Under the pieces are notes generated by a model. It saw nothing but the letters and a program-made list of their open reading frames with translations, ran no database searches and was not told the DNA's origin. The translations under genes and the position numbers were made by a program. Below, in pieces: positions 38,507-49,356 of a stretch of 64,000 nt of DNA. Positions within the stretch are counted from its first letter, which is position 1. Each line of letters starts with the position of its first letter. Source of the DNA: RYN-133 sp963754285 (GTDB taxonomy: Bacteria > Actinomycetota > Actinomycetes > Mycobacteriales > Jatrophihabitantaceae); NCBI GenBank assembly GCA_963754285.1, contig CAVWFN010000020.1, positions 287,947 to 351,946 of the forward strand, read 5' to 3'.

Positions 38507-39967
38507 TTCGCCCTTCGCGACCCGTTGTGACGCGGTCAGCGGCAGGTCGGCGACGAACGTCCAGTAACGCGGCACTTTGAACGCGGCCAGCTGCTGTCGG
38601 CAATGCTCGACGAGGTCAGGCAGATCCTGCGCGCCGTGGCCAACGATGACGGCGTGCACCTCTTCGCCGCGCAGGTCGTCGGGCTCGGCGAGCACGGCTG
38701 CAATCGTGACCGCGGGGTGTAGCTGCAGCACCCGCTCCACCTCCGCGGCGGCGATGTTCTCCCCGCTGCGGCGGATCATGTCTTTGATGCGGCCGACCAA
38801 GTAGACGCGGCCCTGCTCGTCCATGCGGGCCAGGTCGCCGGTGTGCAGCCACCCGTTGCGAAACACGTCCCGCGTCGCGTAGGGGTCGCGGAAGTATCCG
38901 GTCATCATTCCGGCGCCGCGCACGACGAGCTGTCCTGTGCTGCCTGGTGGCAACGGGTTGTCGGCGTCGTCGACGATGCGCGCCTCGCGTCCCGGTACCG
39001 CGCGGCCGATACAGCCGGTGCCGACGCACTCGTCGTGGTCTCGTGGGTCGAGGCGGATGTCGCTGCCCGTCTCGGTCATGCCGAACGCTTCGAACCACGG
39101 CACACCCCATCGCGCCTCGAGGTCGCGGTGCAGCTCGGGCGGGATGGCTGAGGCGCACACCGACCGCAGCGTGTCGGGCTTGGTGGGCGCCGGCGCGTCC
39201 AGGAGCAGTTTCGGCATCATGCCGAGGCAGTAGAACCAGGTCACGCCGTACTCGATGATCTTCGACCAGAACGTGCTGGGGTGGAAGCGGTCGAGCACGA
39301 CCAGCCGGCACCCGGAGGCCAGCCCGAGCGCGACATTCCACTGCGGGTCGATGTAGTGGAACGGCTGTGCGGTGAGAATGACGTCGTTCTCGGTGATGTT
39401 CGGGAACCCGTCGATGAGCCCTTGCACCAGCGTCGTCCAGTACAGGTGCGGCAGCACGCAGCCCTTCGGGGCGCCGGTCGTTCCGGACGTGTACTGGATG
39501 TTCGACACGGTGTCGGGCGTGACGTCGTCCCGGGGCGGCGCGGTTGGCCGCGTGAGGTCGTGCTTCGCCAGGTCGATCACCGCTTCGACGCGGGTGTCGG
39601 GCTGGATCTGTCGGAGCAACTCCGCGTGGCGGTCGTCGGTAAGCACGAGCCGGGCTTGCGAGTGCGCAAGCAGGCGGGTCGCGTCGTAGCGGCGGTAACC
39701 GGTGTTGACCGGCACCATGGCCGCGCCGAGCTTGGTGATCGCGAGCCAGGCCAGCGGGAACGCCGGTGTGTTGTCGAGCATGACGGCAACGTGGTCACCG
39801 CGCCGGATGCCGTTGTCGGTGAGTAGCTGGGCGAGTGCGTCGCTTCGCACGTCGATGTCGGTGAAGGTCAGCGACTCGCCGTGCTCGTCGAAGATCCATG
39901 CAGTCTTGTCCGGCCAACGCTGCACAGCCCGGCGCAGCAGTGCGGGCAGTGTCTGCGGCAGAGTCAC
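38369..39967 (-). CDS. AMP-dependent acyl-CoA synthetase/ligase
   Basis: A 532-residue adenylate-forming ligase. The ATP motif is YTSGTTGAPKG, followed by FEAFGMTETGS and the hinge/C-terminal motifs GWLHTGDLARMDEQGRVYLV and GRIKDMIRRSGENI. The last ~45 residues (after ASQRVAKGEL) are unusual and lie antisense to the end of the oligopeptidase gene. The GTG start overlaps the stop of the enoyl-CoA hydratase gene (GTGA). It should activate a carboxylic acid to its CoA thioester; a carnitine/crotonobetaine-type or fatty acid is possible, but the substrate cannot be read from sequence. Confidence 0.85.
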   Translation of the reverse strand: MTLPQTLPALLRRAVQRWPDKTAWIFDEHGESLTFTDIDVRSDALAQLLTDNGIRRGDHVAVMLDNTPAFPLAWLAITKLGAAMVPVNTGYRRYDATRLLAHSQARLVLTDDRHAELLRQIQPDTRVEAVIDLAKHDLTRPTAPPRDDVTPDTVSNIQYTSGTTGAPKGCVLPHLYWTTLVQGLIDGFPNITENDVILTAQPFHYIDPQWNVALGLASGCRLVVLDRFHPSTFWSKIIEYGVTWFYCLGMMPKLLLDAPAPTKPDTLRSVCASAIPPELHRDLEARWGVPWFEAFGMTETGSDIRLDPRDHDECVGTGCIGRAVPGREARIVDDADNPLPPGSTGQLVVRGAGMMTGYFRDPYATRDVFRNGWLHTGDLARMDEQGRVYLVGRIKDMIRRSGENIAAAEVERVLQLHPAVTIAAVLAEPDDLRGEEVHAVIVGHGAQDLPDLVEHCRQQLAAFKVPRYWTFVADLPLTASQRVAKGELRARLDSQSIENPRIDLSLVPEMSDPSGRTDVRPGAGLAAEQAPR

Positions 39968-40738
39968 GGGTTCCTTGCCCGGCTGGCCTTGAGCGCGTCG
40001 TCGCCACGCGTGGCCTGTTCGTCGGTGACCACCGCATGCTCGATTTCCAGCTCGAGCGTGGCCTCGAAGATGGCATCGATCCCGCTGTCCAGCGCGGCCT
40101 TCGCCAGCCCGGTGGATACCCGCGGTTGATTCGCGAGTCGGCGCGCCCACTCCGAGGCCGCGTCCAGCAATTGGCTTTCCGGCACGACACGATTGACGAG
40201 GCCGAGCCGCAACGCCTCGTTCGCGTCGATCGGTTCGCCCAGTAGCAGCAACTCCTTCGCCTTGACCGGACCGACCAACAACGGCAGCAGCTTCGTCACC
40301 CCGCCGGTGACGCTCAGCCCGAGGCCGACTTCCGGGAATCGGAAGCGCGTGCCCTCTGCAGCGATGACGAGGTCGCAGCCGAGCGCGAATTCCGCGCCTG
40401 CGCCGACAGCATGGCCGTGCACCGCGGCGATCACCGGGATGGACAGACCGCGGATGCGGCGCGTGACGTCTTGCAGGTGTTCGAGTCGACCACGCAAGCC
40501 GTCGGCATCGCCGCGCGGTTGCTTCAGGTCATGGCCGGCGCAGAACGCCCGTCCCCGTCCGGTCAGCACCGACAGCACCGCAGTCGCTCGCTTCGACCTC
40601 GGCCAACGCGGCGAGCAGCCCTTCGACAAGCTCGTCGTTGACCGCGTTGAGTCGGTGCGGGCGGTTGAGGGCGATCACCGCAACGTCGCCATCGACGCTG
40701 AGTTCCACTACCGCGCCGTCAGCCTGTTGGGTCGACAC
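39964..40738 (-). CDS. Enoyl-CoA hydratase/isomerase (frameshifted)
   Basis: A ~258-residue crotonase-family protein. The start GTG at 40738 gives VAVIALNRPHRLNAVND; after a frame change near 40585 the sequence continues LTGRGRAFCAGHDLKQ. It then has AVHGHAVGAGAEFALGCDLV (oxyanion hole) and FPEVGLGLSVTGGVTKLL. It hydrates or isomerises an enoyl-CoA. It is upstream of, and overlaps, the acyl-CoA ligase gene, so the pair should act on the same acid. Confidence 0.85.
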
Positions 40739-40808
40739 TGCCGTCCTTCCTGAGCCAGGGTGAGAGTGGGTTCATCGTCCATCTTCGAGCCGCAGCGAGG
40801 TATTACCA

Positions 40809-42421
40809 ATGCTGGTCGACACGGTTTACGTCGGAGCGCGATTTCTGACGGGCCGCGAGTTCGCCCCCGTCGACGCCCTCGCCGTGCACCACGGCCGGAT
40901 CGTTGCGCTCGGCGACGATGCGCGTGATCTGCTCGCCCGGCGCCGCGTCGACCTCGGCGGAGCGGTTGTCGTGCCGGGGTTCCACGACGCGCACAACCAC
41001 CTTGGCCTGGTTCGGGATGAGTCTCGACGAGCTGCCGCTGGGGGTCGAGAACGTCCGGTCGGTCGACGACATCTACGCCGCGGTCGCCGCGCGCGCCGCG
41101 GAACTCCCGCCGGACAGTTGGATCATCGGCAGCGGCTACGACCAGAACAAGCTCGACGGCGGTCATCCGATCGCCGAGGCACTCGATCGGGCTGCGCCAC
41201 GGCATCGGGTGTGGCTCAAGCACACGTCCGGTCACATGTGCGTCGTCAACTCGGCGGTGCTCGCCGAACTTGACCTCGATCAACGTGCCCGAGGGCGGTG
41301 ATGTCGTTCGTGATGCGGACGGGCGTCCCACCGGGCTGCTGCGCGAGCAGGCGCAGCTGTTGTTGCAGGCGCTGGTCTATCCGGTGCCGGTCGAGCGGGT
41401 GACCAGCGCGATCTCGCGCGGGAGTCGTGCGCTGCTCGCGCAGGGCATCACCAGCGTGCAGGAAGCGGGCATCGGCGGCGGCTGGATCGGCCGCACGCCG
41501 ATCGAACTCGCGGCATATCAGAACGCGCGCGAATCGCAGGCGCTCGACGTGCGGGTCACCGTGATGGTCGCCGCACCTGCGATGCATGCGCTCGACGCGG
41601 CCGATGATGACGAAGTCGAATTCGGTCTGGATCTCGGCATGCGCACCGGTTTCGGTGACGATCACCTTCGCATCGGCGCTATGAAGATCTTCGCCGACGG
41701 CTCGTTGATCGGCCGCACCGCGGCGATGTGTGAGCCGTTCGCCGACGGCGACGGCGGCGTCGGTTACTTCCAGACCTCGCCCGCGGAACTGCGCGAAACG
41801 ATCGGCCGCGCGCACCGTTCGGGGTGGCAGGTAGCGACGCACGCCATCGGCGACCGCGCAGTCGGCGAGGTGCTCGACATCTACGAGGACGTACTTGCCG
41901 ATCATCCCCGTTCCGATCACCGGCACCGCATCGAACACTGCGGCATCACCCGTCCCGAAGACGTCGAGCGGATTGCGCGGCTCGGTGTCATCCCGGTTCC
42001 GCAGGGGCGTTTCGTCCACGAGTTGGGTGACGGGATGGTCGCCGCGATCGGCGCTGAGCGGGCGGAGTGGTGTTACCGGCAGAAGTCTTTTCTGGACGCG
42101 GGAATCGAGCTGCCGGCGAGCTCGGATCGTCCCGTGGTGAACGGTGATCCCCTACTGGGCCTGCGCGACCTCGTCGAGCGTCGGACTGCGAGCGGCGCAG
42201 TGCTCGCTCCCGATGAGCGATTGACTCGCGCACAAGCGTTACGCGCGTACACGTACGGCTCGGCCTACGCGGCCTTCGCCGAGCACCGCGTGGGCCTGCT
42301 CGACCTCGGATACCTCGCCGATTGCGCAGTACTGTCTGCAGATCCACTCGAGGTCGAAGACCTCGCGACGCTGGCCGTCCTCGCGACGATCGTCGGCGGG
42401 GAGACGGTTCACACCACTTGA
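40809..42421 (+). CDS. YtcJ-like metal-dependent amidohydrolase (two frameshifts)
   Basis: A ~537-residue amidohydrolase of the YtcJ/exoenzyme-regulator type. The N-terminal metal site is VVVPGFHDAHNHL. Frame changes fall near 41000 and 41275, separating the metal site, the middle part (DSWIIGSGYDQNKLDGGHPI) and the long remainder. That remainder includes KIFADGSLIGRTAAM (catalytic Lys), THAIGDRAVGEVLD, HRIEHCG and ELPASSDRPV. It hydrolyses an amide or cyclic substrate using zinc. The GNAT gene follows after nine bases. Confidence 0.83.
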
Positions 42422-42430
42422 GGAGTCCGG

Positions 42431-42891
42431 GTGTCGGTACGTCAAGCGCTCCCGTCCGATCTGCCGACCATTCGGCAGACCTTGGAGCTGCACGCACGCA
42501 CCGAGTCGTCGATGCACCGCGCCGATTGGGCGATCGATCAGCTCGACGACGCCGTGTTCGGTACCGACGCATTCGTCCACGTGGCGATCGCGGAGCGCGA
42601 CGGCGCGTTCGCCGGACTCGCCATGTGGCACCGCACGTTCTCCTCGTGGGCGCGAACGTCCGGCATCTGGCTCGAAGACCTCTACGTCGTCGAGGCCCAC
42701 CGCAGGTCAGGCGTGGCGCGCGAGTTGATGGACCATCTGCGCGGCCCAGACCGACGGCCGCATCGAGTGGGACGTGACGGTCGGAAACGCCACCGCGGAA
42801 CGCTTCTACGCAGAGCCTGGGCGCGGTCGCAATGCCTGACGTCACCCGCTACCGCTGGGTCGAAAACGATCCGCTCGAGCCAAACGCCTGA
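42431..42891 (+). CDS. GNAT-family acetyltransferase (two frameshifts)
   Basis: A ~153-residue N-acetyltransferase. The GTG start follows an aggag site. The acetyl-CoA region is LEDLYVVEAHRRSGVARELM. After about 42745 the protein continues in other frames: QTDGRIEWDVTVGNATAERFYAE, then LGAVAMPDVTRYRWVENDPL, stopping at 42891. These restore the standard family C-terminus (NxxAxxFY), so two single-base errors are likely. Confidence 0.8.
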
Positions 42892-42945
42892 TGCCACCAC
42901 CCTTGCGGTCATCCTGCGCGCCCCCCACGCGCTGGACGACGAAAC

Positions 42946-43842
42946 CTATTTGGTGGCTCTCCAACTCCGGTAATACAGCTCGATCTCCGAAAGGAGATTG
43001 CCGTGCGCCGGCGTCCATCCGAGATCGCGGTGAGCCTTTGAACTGTCGACCACGACGTTCTGGTCAAAGATCGGCACTTCGGCGTCACCTTCGCTAGCCG
43101 GCCGGTGACGTACTGGTGTGGAAGCGCCTGCTACCCGCATGCACGCAGAGAAGGTTTCCAGGGCGCCGAGACGGGTGGGGCATCCGCCACTACATAGATC
43201 TGTCCGTCCTGGGTGTGTGCATCCTTCAGAATCTCGGCGTACGCCGTCGCGAGGTCTTCGACGCGGATCCACGACCAAACCTTGGAGACCGAACCGAAGA
43301 ATCGAGTGTCATCGGCCTCGCCCTGCGCGAACCATTGGCTCAGTAAGGAGCGATGACTTCCACCGCCGTATACGAATGCGGGGCGGAGGACGGTGTACGG
43401 GATGCCGACGGTCGCGAGTTGCTGCTCGAGTTTGTAGCGCCAACTCTCGGCTGCGCACGGTGTGCTTTCGGTCAGGACAGTCTGCGCCCCGTGTGATCCA
43501 TAAACCGAACATCCTGTGGTGTAGACAAGGTGCCGTTTCACGTGGTCACGGCGTTCGGCGGCCAACATCTCGGCGAACAGTTTGGCGTCAGTCGCTGTGG
43601 CGTCATCGTCCTCATCCACTGCGCAGTGCACGGACAGCGTCGACGCGGTCGAGGTGGGTGCGGTAGGTGTGCGGCTCGCGGAGGTCACCTCGAACAGGGA
43701 AAATCTCGGCGCTCGTGAGCCGCACAGCCGCGGGAGTCGTCGGGTCGCGCGTCAGCCCGAAGACTGCATGCCCGCTCCGGCGAAGGGCCTTCGCGACGTG
43801 TTGGCCGACATACCCGGTGGCGCCGGTGACCAAAACGCGCAT
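42946..43842 (-). CDS. NAD(P)-dependent epimerase/dehydratase-like protein (several frameshifts)
   Basis: An extended short-chain dehydrogenase of ~298 residues. The N-terminal nucleotide-binding motif is VLVTGATGYVGQHVAKALRR. The middle part (LVYTTGCSVYGSHGAQ, then YTVLRPAFVYGGGSH) and the C-terminus (KAHRDLGWTPAHGNLLSEI) are read in two further frames, with changes near 43630-43690 and 43150. It resembles sugar-nucleotide epimerase-like proteins. Its length agrees with the family once the breaks are removed. Confidence 0.78.
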
Positions 43843-43857
43843 CTGTGCTCCGATCGT

Positions 43858-44409
43858 TCATGATTGTCCAGACCGCGCACTGCGGGCTCGGAACGCTGCC
43901 ACCTTGGCTTGGTTCCCACATTCGGTCATACCGCACCAACGGCGTGCGCGGGCCCGGGACGAATCGATGAACAAGCGGGTGCAACGCGGGTTCGCACACT
44001 CGCGGAGATCAGTCCGCGCCGCACCGCCGAGAACGTCGAATGCATCGTGCACGAGTGCGGTGAGCACCTGATCCACCGTCCCTGTTCGTCGTACTTCGCC
44101 TTGTCGATCGAGCCGTATTTCCGGGCCGGGACCCGCGGCCAGGGTGTTGATGCGGACGAGATCGGCTCTGCGCAACGCGTGGCCCTCCACCGCTGCGGCG
44201 AAGGCGCCGTACAACGACTCGCGCGCGGCCCGGACGCAGTTGACGGAGTCGTCGTCGACCGGGCCGACCAGTCGCACCTCGAGCCCGCTCGCCCGGACCC
44301 AGGCGCGCCACGCCGACGTGTCGACGAGCTGCTCCTCGCGGTCATGGCGCCGCCATTTCAGGGTCCCGACCAGATCCAGGCTCGGCCGCCCGCTCACGAA
44401 TGCGAACAC
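43858..44409 (-). CDS. CGNR zinc-finger regulator (ABATE domain protein)
   Basis: A 183-residue protein. The N-terminal region (FVSGRPSLDLVGTL) and the C-terminal zinc finger with CANPRCTRLFIDSSRARARR and CGMTECGNQAKVAAFR are typical of the ABATE/CGNR family, putative stress-response transcription regulators. The CGNR box reads MTECGNQAKV, close to the consensus. It is transcribed towards the epimerase gene and is divergent from the DinB-PatB region. The frame is intact. Confidence 0.88.
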   Translation of the reverse strand: MFAFVSGRPSLDLVGTLKWRRHDREEQLVDTSAWRAWVRASGLEVRLVGPVDDDSVNCVRAARESLYGAFAAAVEGHALRRADLVRINTLAAGPGPEIRLDRQGEVRRTGTVDQVLTALVHDAFDVLGGAARTDLRECANPRCTRLFIDSSRARARRWCGMTECGNQAKVAAFRARSARSGQS

Positions 44410-44482
44410 GTAACCAGTTTGACAGGTTACTCAGCGGCCAGCAAAGTGATAACCGCCTGAACCAGTTACCAGAGGAATCGCG

Positions 44483-46128
44483 ATGGGCGAATCCGACAAA
44501 CGCAACGATGTCCCGCCGTCTGCGGGCGGAGCGGTGTACTTCATCGCCCGCGCCCTGACGGGGATGCGGACAACGATCACCGATCTCGGCGACGATCTGA
44601 TCGGTGTGCGACCCGACCTGCCCGGCGCGAACACGCCATACGGCCTCGTTACGCATTGCCTGGGCGTCCTCGACTACTGGGCCGGACACGTCGTCGCCGG
44701 TCGCCCGGTGCGCCGCGATCGTGCGGCAGAGTTCCTCGCGCACGGCACCGTTTCCGAACTCCTCGAACATGTCGACGCCGCCCAGGTGCAGCTCGAAGCC
44801 GACCTTGACGGCTTCGAGCCGTCGTCGCCGCCTCGCAATCCGCCGGATCGGGCGTTCCTCGGGCCGGACCGCGACCTCGACCAGGGCGAGGTGCTCCTGC
44901 ACGTCCTCGAGGAGCTCGACCAGCATCGGGGACAGCTGGAAATCATGCGTGATGTCGTTGGCAAACGCGGCGAGACGGTACGCGTCGCCGTTCGAGCCCC
45001 CATCGAGTGGCTGCGAGAGAAACGAGGCGTCAAGTGGCGCCGGCCAGGACCAGATCAACTTCCGGCCTGGGTCGCGGACATGGATTTCCCGTTGCAGCGC
45101 CGATCCGCTCGGCCATCCTCGACACCGTGGACCGCGGCGATCTCGGCTACCCGGACTGGCCCGATCCGCACCCTCTGGCCACGCCGTTCGCCGAACGGAT
45201 GCAGCGACGCTTCGGCTGGAGCGCCGACCCGGAGCACGTACGCGGGCTGACCGATGTCATTCAGGGGTTGCAGATCGTCCTCGATCTGGCCACGGAACCG
45301 GGCGACACCGTCGTGCTGCAGGAGCCGAACTACCGTCCGTTCCGACTCGCAGTCCCCACCATGCACCGGCACGCCGTGCAGCTGCACGTCGTGCCGGATG
45401 TCGACGGTTGGCGCTTGGACCTGGACCGTCTCGAGGCCGAGCTCGCCACCCGGTCGGCCAAGGTCCTGCTGTTGGTGAATCCTCACAACCCGACCGGACG
45501 CGTGCTGCGTCGCGACGAATTGGAGGCGGTCGCAGACCTCGCCGAGCGCCACGACCTTCTCGTCGTGAGCGACGAGATTCATGCCGATCTCGTATATCCC
45601 CCGGGGACGCACATCCCGTTCGCGGCGATCGGCGAGCACGTCGCGGCGCGTACGGTCACCCTCACGTCGGCGACCAAGGCGTTCAACATCGCCGGTCTGC
45701 GTACCGCGGTGGCTCACATCGGTCCTGCGTGGTTGCGCGACCGATGGGACGCAGAACCACCAGACATCCACGGAGTCGCCGGCGTGCTCGGCGTCGAGGC
45801 GACACTGGCCGCCTGGCGCGACGGCGACGAATGGCTGACCGGCGTCGTCGATCATCTGGGGCGCAACCGCGACAGGCTCGTGGACGGTCTGGAGGCCGTG
45901 GACGGTGTGCGCTTGCGCACGCCAGAGGCGGGCTACCTCGCATGGGTCGACTGCTCCGCGGCACGGCCGGGGGCCGACGTCGCTGCGCTGCTGCAGACGC
46001 GGGCCCAGCTCTACGTCAGCCCCGGGCCCGACTACGGCGGGCCGCCCGACTGGGTGCGTCTGAACTTCGCCACATCGTCCACCCTGGTTGATGACATGAT
46101 CCTGCGCTTGGCACGGGCCCTGAGTTAG
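44483..46128 (+). CDS. DinB-like domain joined in frame to PatB/MalY-type aminotransferase (frameshifted)
   Basis: The first ~170 residues are a DinB-like (DUF664) four-helix domain (YFIARALTGMRTTITDLGDD, then QHRGQLEIMRDVVG). Without a stop the same frame runs into PIEWLREKRGVKWRRPGPDQ and PAWVADMDFP, the start of a class I/II PLP beta-lyase. One missing base near 45089 then moves the frame. The rest shows LVNPHNPTGRVL, VVSDEIHADLVYP, LTSATKAFNIAGLR (PLP Lys) and YVSPGPDYGG. These could be two genes whose boundary was lost by an indel, or a real fusion. DinB proteins often use mycothiol; PatB cleaves cystathionine-type C-S bonds. Confidence 0.75.
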
Positions 46129-46215
46129 CCGGCGTCCCGAACAGTCCGCCGGCGTCGGTGTGTGGACCGTGGACTGCGTCCGCGTCATGACCTGCTCATC
46201 GGTCAGGGGGCGCGT

Positions 46216-47164
46216 TCAGAGGCTGCGCAGTACCCGCGCGCGGTCGGCCTGGGCGCGGCGGGCGACGTCGGAGTCGAACGCGATCGCGTCGTACTCGTGC
46301 GGCACTCCCGGATGCAGGTGCAACTCGACAGGGACGCCGGCCCGGCTCAGCGTGAGGGCGTAGCGAAGATCTTCGTCACGGAAGATGTCGAGCTGGCCGA
46401 CCTCGATGTAGGCGGGTGGGAGCCCGGTGGCGTCGGCGAGCCGGGCGGGAGCGGCCGTCGGGTCGACGTCGCGCTCTTCATGTCCGCGCCCAGCAGCGCA
46501 TTCCACCCGGTGACGTTGTCGTCGTAGGACCAGCCGGCAAACGGCACGATCTGCGGGTCAGGGCTGGTGTTCCGGTCGTCGAGCATCGGATAGATCAGGA
46601 GTCTGGTGTGCCAGCCGGGGACCGCCGCGGTCACGAGCGACGATGGCCACGCCTGCGGCCAGGCCACCGCCCGCGCTGTCTCCCATAACGGCCAGCCGGT
46701 CGGGATCGACGCCGAGTCTCCTCGGCGTTGGCGGCCAGCCACCCCAGCCCGGCGTAGGCGTCCTCGACCGGGGTCGGGATGCGGGTGTTCGGGAGCGAGC
46801 CGGTACTCCACGGACAGCATCGGACCCCGCTGCGCGCGACGTAGCGCGACACCGTGCCGTCGAAGATCGGCACCGAACCGACGATCATGCCGCCGCCGTG
46901 CAGGTAGAGCGCTGCCGCGCGGTGTCGCCGCACGTTCGCCGGTACCAGCGGGCGAGCAGGTCCGTGCCGTCGGCGCCGTGAGTCGTGCTCAGAGATCTCG
47001 ACGCCGTCGGCGATCGGCTGCGCTTGGTTGTTGAAGTGGTCGAGCATGGGATGAGCGCGGCCCGACGGGCTCGACGTCGCCGGCGGGCGGCATCGGCGGC
47101 GGCCCGTTGGATCGCATCGCCGCGGCGAGCACGGCAGCAACCTCGGGATCGAGCGAAAGGTCAT
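46216..47164 (-). CDS. Alpha/beta hydrolase, Aes/HSL-type esterase (many frameshifts)
   Basis: The parts of a ~315-residue esterase are found in three frames. They are an N-terminal LDPEVAAVLAAAMRSNGPPP, then LDHFNNQAQPIADGVEIS, the oxyanion motif ALYLHGGGMIVGS, LSVEYRLAPEHPHP, LIYPMLDDRNTSPD, the acid in YIEVGQLDIFRDEDLRYA and the histidine in HPGVPHEYDA. The GDSAGG elbow falls near 46685 and is readable only after correction. At least four frame changes are needed. The likely start is ATG 47164, next to the end of the cupin gene. Confidence 0.7.
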
Positions 47165-47714
47165 CGTGGTCTTTCGGTCCGAGTCGGGAGGCGGCAGCAG
47201 CTCCGTCCTGTATTGCGGGGCGAGCGACTGCTGACTTCGCAATCAAGGCTGCCTGCTCGTCCGGGCTGAGCGGCGGTGGAGCCTGGGTGCGTGTCGCAAC
47301 GGGCTGCCCGACAAGGGTGAAGAACTCCTCCTGCCCTGCGGGGGCGCACAGGCAGAGCAACCGGGACGGCGTGCCAGTGGCGTTGGTGAACGCGTGCGGC
47401 GCGTTCGCGGGCACGTTGATCGTCTCGCCTTTGCGGGCAATGATCGTTTCGCCCCGGAAGGTGACCTCGACTTCTCCCTCCAGGACGGTGAACATCTCCT
47501 CGAAGTCGTGCCTGTGGGGTGGCGGGCCTCCGCCGGGGGGCACGTGCATGTCGATCAGCGTGTACTTCCCGGCGGTGTCGTGTCCGTTCACCAGGATCGT
47601 GTACGTGTCGCCGACCAGGCCGATGTGCGGCAGTTGATCGTCCTCATCCGGGCGCGCGACGGTCAACGCGCGCGAGGGGTCATCAGGTGGGACGGGGGCG
47701 ACGTGGTCGGTCAT
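47165..47714 (-). CDS. Cupin-domain protein (3' end uncertain)
   Basis: A small cupin starting at ATG 47714 after a gaggag site. Cupin motif 1 is visible as PPPHRHDFEEMFTVLEGEVE and motif 2 as NVPANAPHAFTNATG, with His and Glu ligands for a metal. The open frame continues to 46989, but from about 47230 the neighbouring frame gives APQYRTELLPP, the normal ending of this family, and the original frame then reads the start of the esterase. So the true stop is probably near 47165 and a base is wrong near 47225. Confidence 0.75.
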
Positions 47715-47758
47715 TTTTCTCCTCAGCAGTGCCGCGGGTTGACGGGCAGGGGTGATCG

Positions 47759-48601
47759 TTACTGCGCGAGTTCGGCGAAGAATTCGTCGAGTGTCCGGGG
47801 TGGCCGGCCGAGGATCTTGCTCAGGACGAGATTGTTGCCACCGTGAAAGCCGTGGGCCGTGTAAGCGGCGAACATCGCTTCCAGCCCCTTACGCATGGGT
47901 CCGTCGGGCATGTTGCCGAGCGCGACCTCGGGCTGCACATCGACGGCGGTCACATCGCGTCCGGCATGGTGACTCATCAGCGCGGCCAGCTCCGTCCGTG
48001 TGATCATTCCGCCTGAGGCGAGTTCGAACACGCCGTTGACGAGGTCGTCGGAGGAGAACGCGATGGCCGCGACATCGGCCACATCGCGGTAGTCGACGAA
48101 CGTCATCGCCGAGTCCTTCGAGTACGGCATCGCGAATACGCCATCGCGCACTGCGGACGCCCAACTACCCGACAGGCCCTGCATGAACATCGCCGGCTGA
48201 AGCACGGTGAATTCAAGATTTGAGTTGTACAGAGCTTCCTCGATCGGACGGGTATCCGCATGATTCACCAACGACAGCGACGGGTGGTACACGCCGGAGA
48301 ACACGACACGACGGACACCGGCGTCGTGAGCGGCGGCGATCATGCCGGTGCCAAGGTCGATGGTGTCCGGGGCAAAGGCGGGCAGTACGAGAAACATCCC
48401 GTCCATGCCTTCGAGTGCCGCGCGCATGCTGTCGGGATCGCGCAGGTCCCCCGGGACCGTTTCAGCGACGCCGGTGTCGGCGAGCTGCTCGGCTTTGTCG
48501 GGGTCGTGCACCAGAGCCCGGACTTGCACTCCCGCGCGGACGAGGGCCGGCACCACCAGGCCTGCGAACTGGCCGGTCGCGCCGACGGTCAACACCCGCA
48601 T
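47759..48601 (-). CDS. NmrA-like NAD(P)-binding protein
   Basis: A 280-residue atypical short-chain dehydrogenase. It starts at ATG 48601 with an aaggagag site, giving VLTVGATGQFAGLVVPALVR, the NmrA/SDR_a5 nucleotide-binding motif. Further blocks are VVFSGVYHPSLSL, FTVLQPAMFMQGL and FVDYRDVADVAAIAF. Members sense the NADP+/NADPH ratio or act as quinone reductases. It is divergent from a TetR regulator 96 bases away, which probably controls it. The frame is intact. Confidence 0.88.
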   Translation of the reverse strand: MRVLTVGATGQFAGLVVPALVRAGVQVRALVHDPDKAEQLADTGVAETVPGDLRDPDSMRAALEGMDGMFLVLPAFAPDTIDLGTGMIAAAHDAGVRRVVFSGVYHPSLSLVNHADTRPIEEALYNSNLEFTVLQPAMFMQGLSGSWASAVRDGVFAMPYSKDSAMTFVDYRDVADVAAIAFSSDDLVNGVFELASGGMITRTELAALMSHHAGRDVTAVDVQPEVALGNMPDGPMRKGLEAMFAAYTAHGFHGGNNLVLSKILGRPPRTLDEFFAELAQ

Positions 48602-48697
48602 CAGGTCGCTCTCCTTCGCCAGATTCCTAACCGGAGGAATTCCTCCGGCGACCATATCGCAACCCTTGACGCCGTGCGAAGGCTGTTAGATGAACTG

Positions 48698-49297
48698 ATG
48701 AGACGTCCGGCGCGACAGGTCGAGCGGGAGCAGCGCAGCGATGCTGAGTTCAATCGTGAAGCGCTCGTGGAGGCGGCGACGGCGGCGGTCCATCGCGAAG
48801 GCATCCGGGTACGGATGTCGACGGTTGCCGAGGACGCGGGAGTGGGAATCGGGACGCTGTACCGCCACTTCCCGACACGCGAGCAGCTGTTGAACCACCT
48901 GACGCACCGATCGTTTGAGATCGTGCTGTCCAACGCCAGGTCGGCAGAAGCGTCCTCATCGTCAGGCAGCGACGCGCTGCGTCAGTTCATCGAAGCCGGA
49001 ATGGCGCTGCGAGGTCAGCTGGTTCTACCGCTGCACGGTGGCCCCCCGGTTACCGAGAAGGCCACCCTTGCCCTTCGCGAACAGATCCATCGTGCTCTGC
49101 AGCGACTGATCGACCGTGGCCGCATCGACGGCACCATCAAGGCCGCCGTCAGCCCTGCCGACATCGTTGCTATCGGAGCCATGCTCGCGCACCCGACAAC
49201 AACAGGCAGGGCTTGGGACGCCACCTGCAAGCGGATCCTGTCCACCTACCTCACTGGTTTGAGGTCACCTGACGTGGCGCGCATCAGCACTTCGTAA
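48698..49297 (+). CDS. TetR-family transcriptional regulator
   Basis: A 199-residue regulator. The N-terminal helix-turn-helix reads REGIRVRMSTVAEDAGVGIG, then TLYRHFPTREQLLNH, the typical TetR recognition helix ending. The C-terminal half is the ligand-binding domain (AHPTTTGRAWDATCKRILST resembles the SBT/TetR_C_33 group). ATG 48698 is chosen to begin the basic arm RRPARQVEREQRS. It is divergent from the NmrA-like gene, so the 48602-48697 gap should hold its operator. Confidence 0.88.
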   Translation: MRRPARQVEREQRSDAEFNREALVEAATAAVHREGIRVRMSTVAEDAGVGIGTLYRHFPTREQLLNHLTHRSFEIVLSNARSAEASSSSGSDALRQFIEAGMALRGQLVLPLHGGPPVTEKATLALREQIHRALQRLIDRGRIDGTIKAAVSPADIVAIGAMLAHPTTTGRAWDATCKRILSTYLTGLRSPDVARISTS

Positions 49298-49356
49298 AGC
49301 GCGACGCGTTGTTGCCTCATCAGACCTCGTCGGGTTACTGAACGATCTGGACGAGC

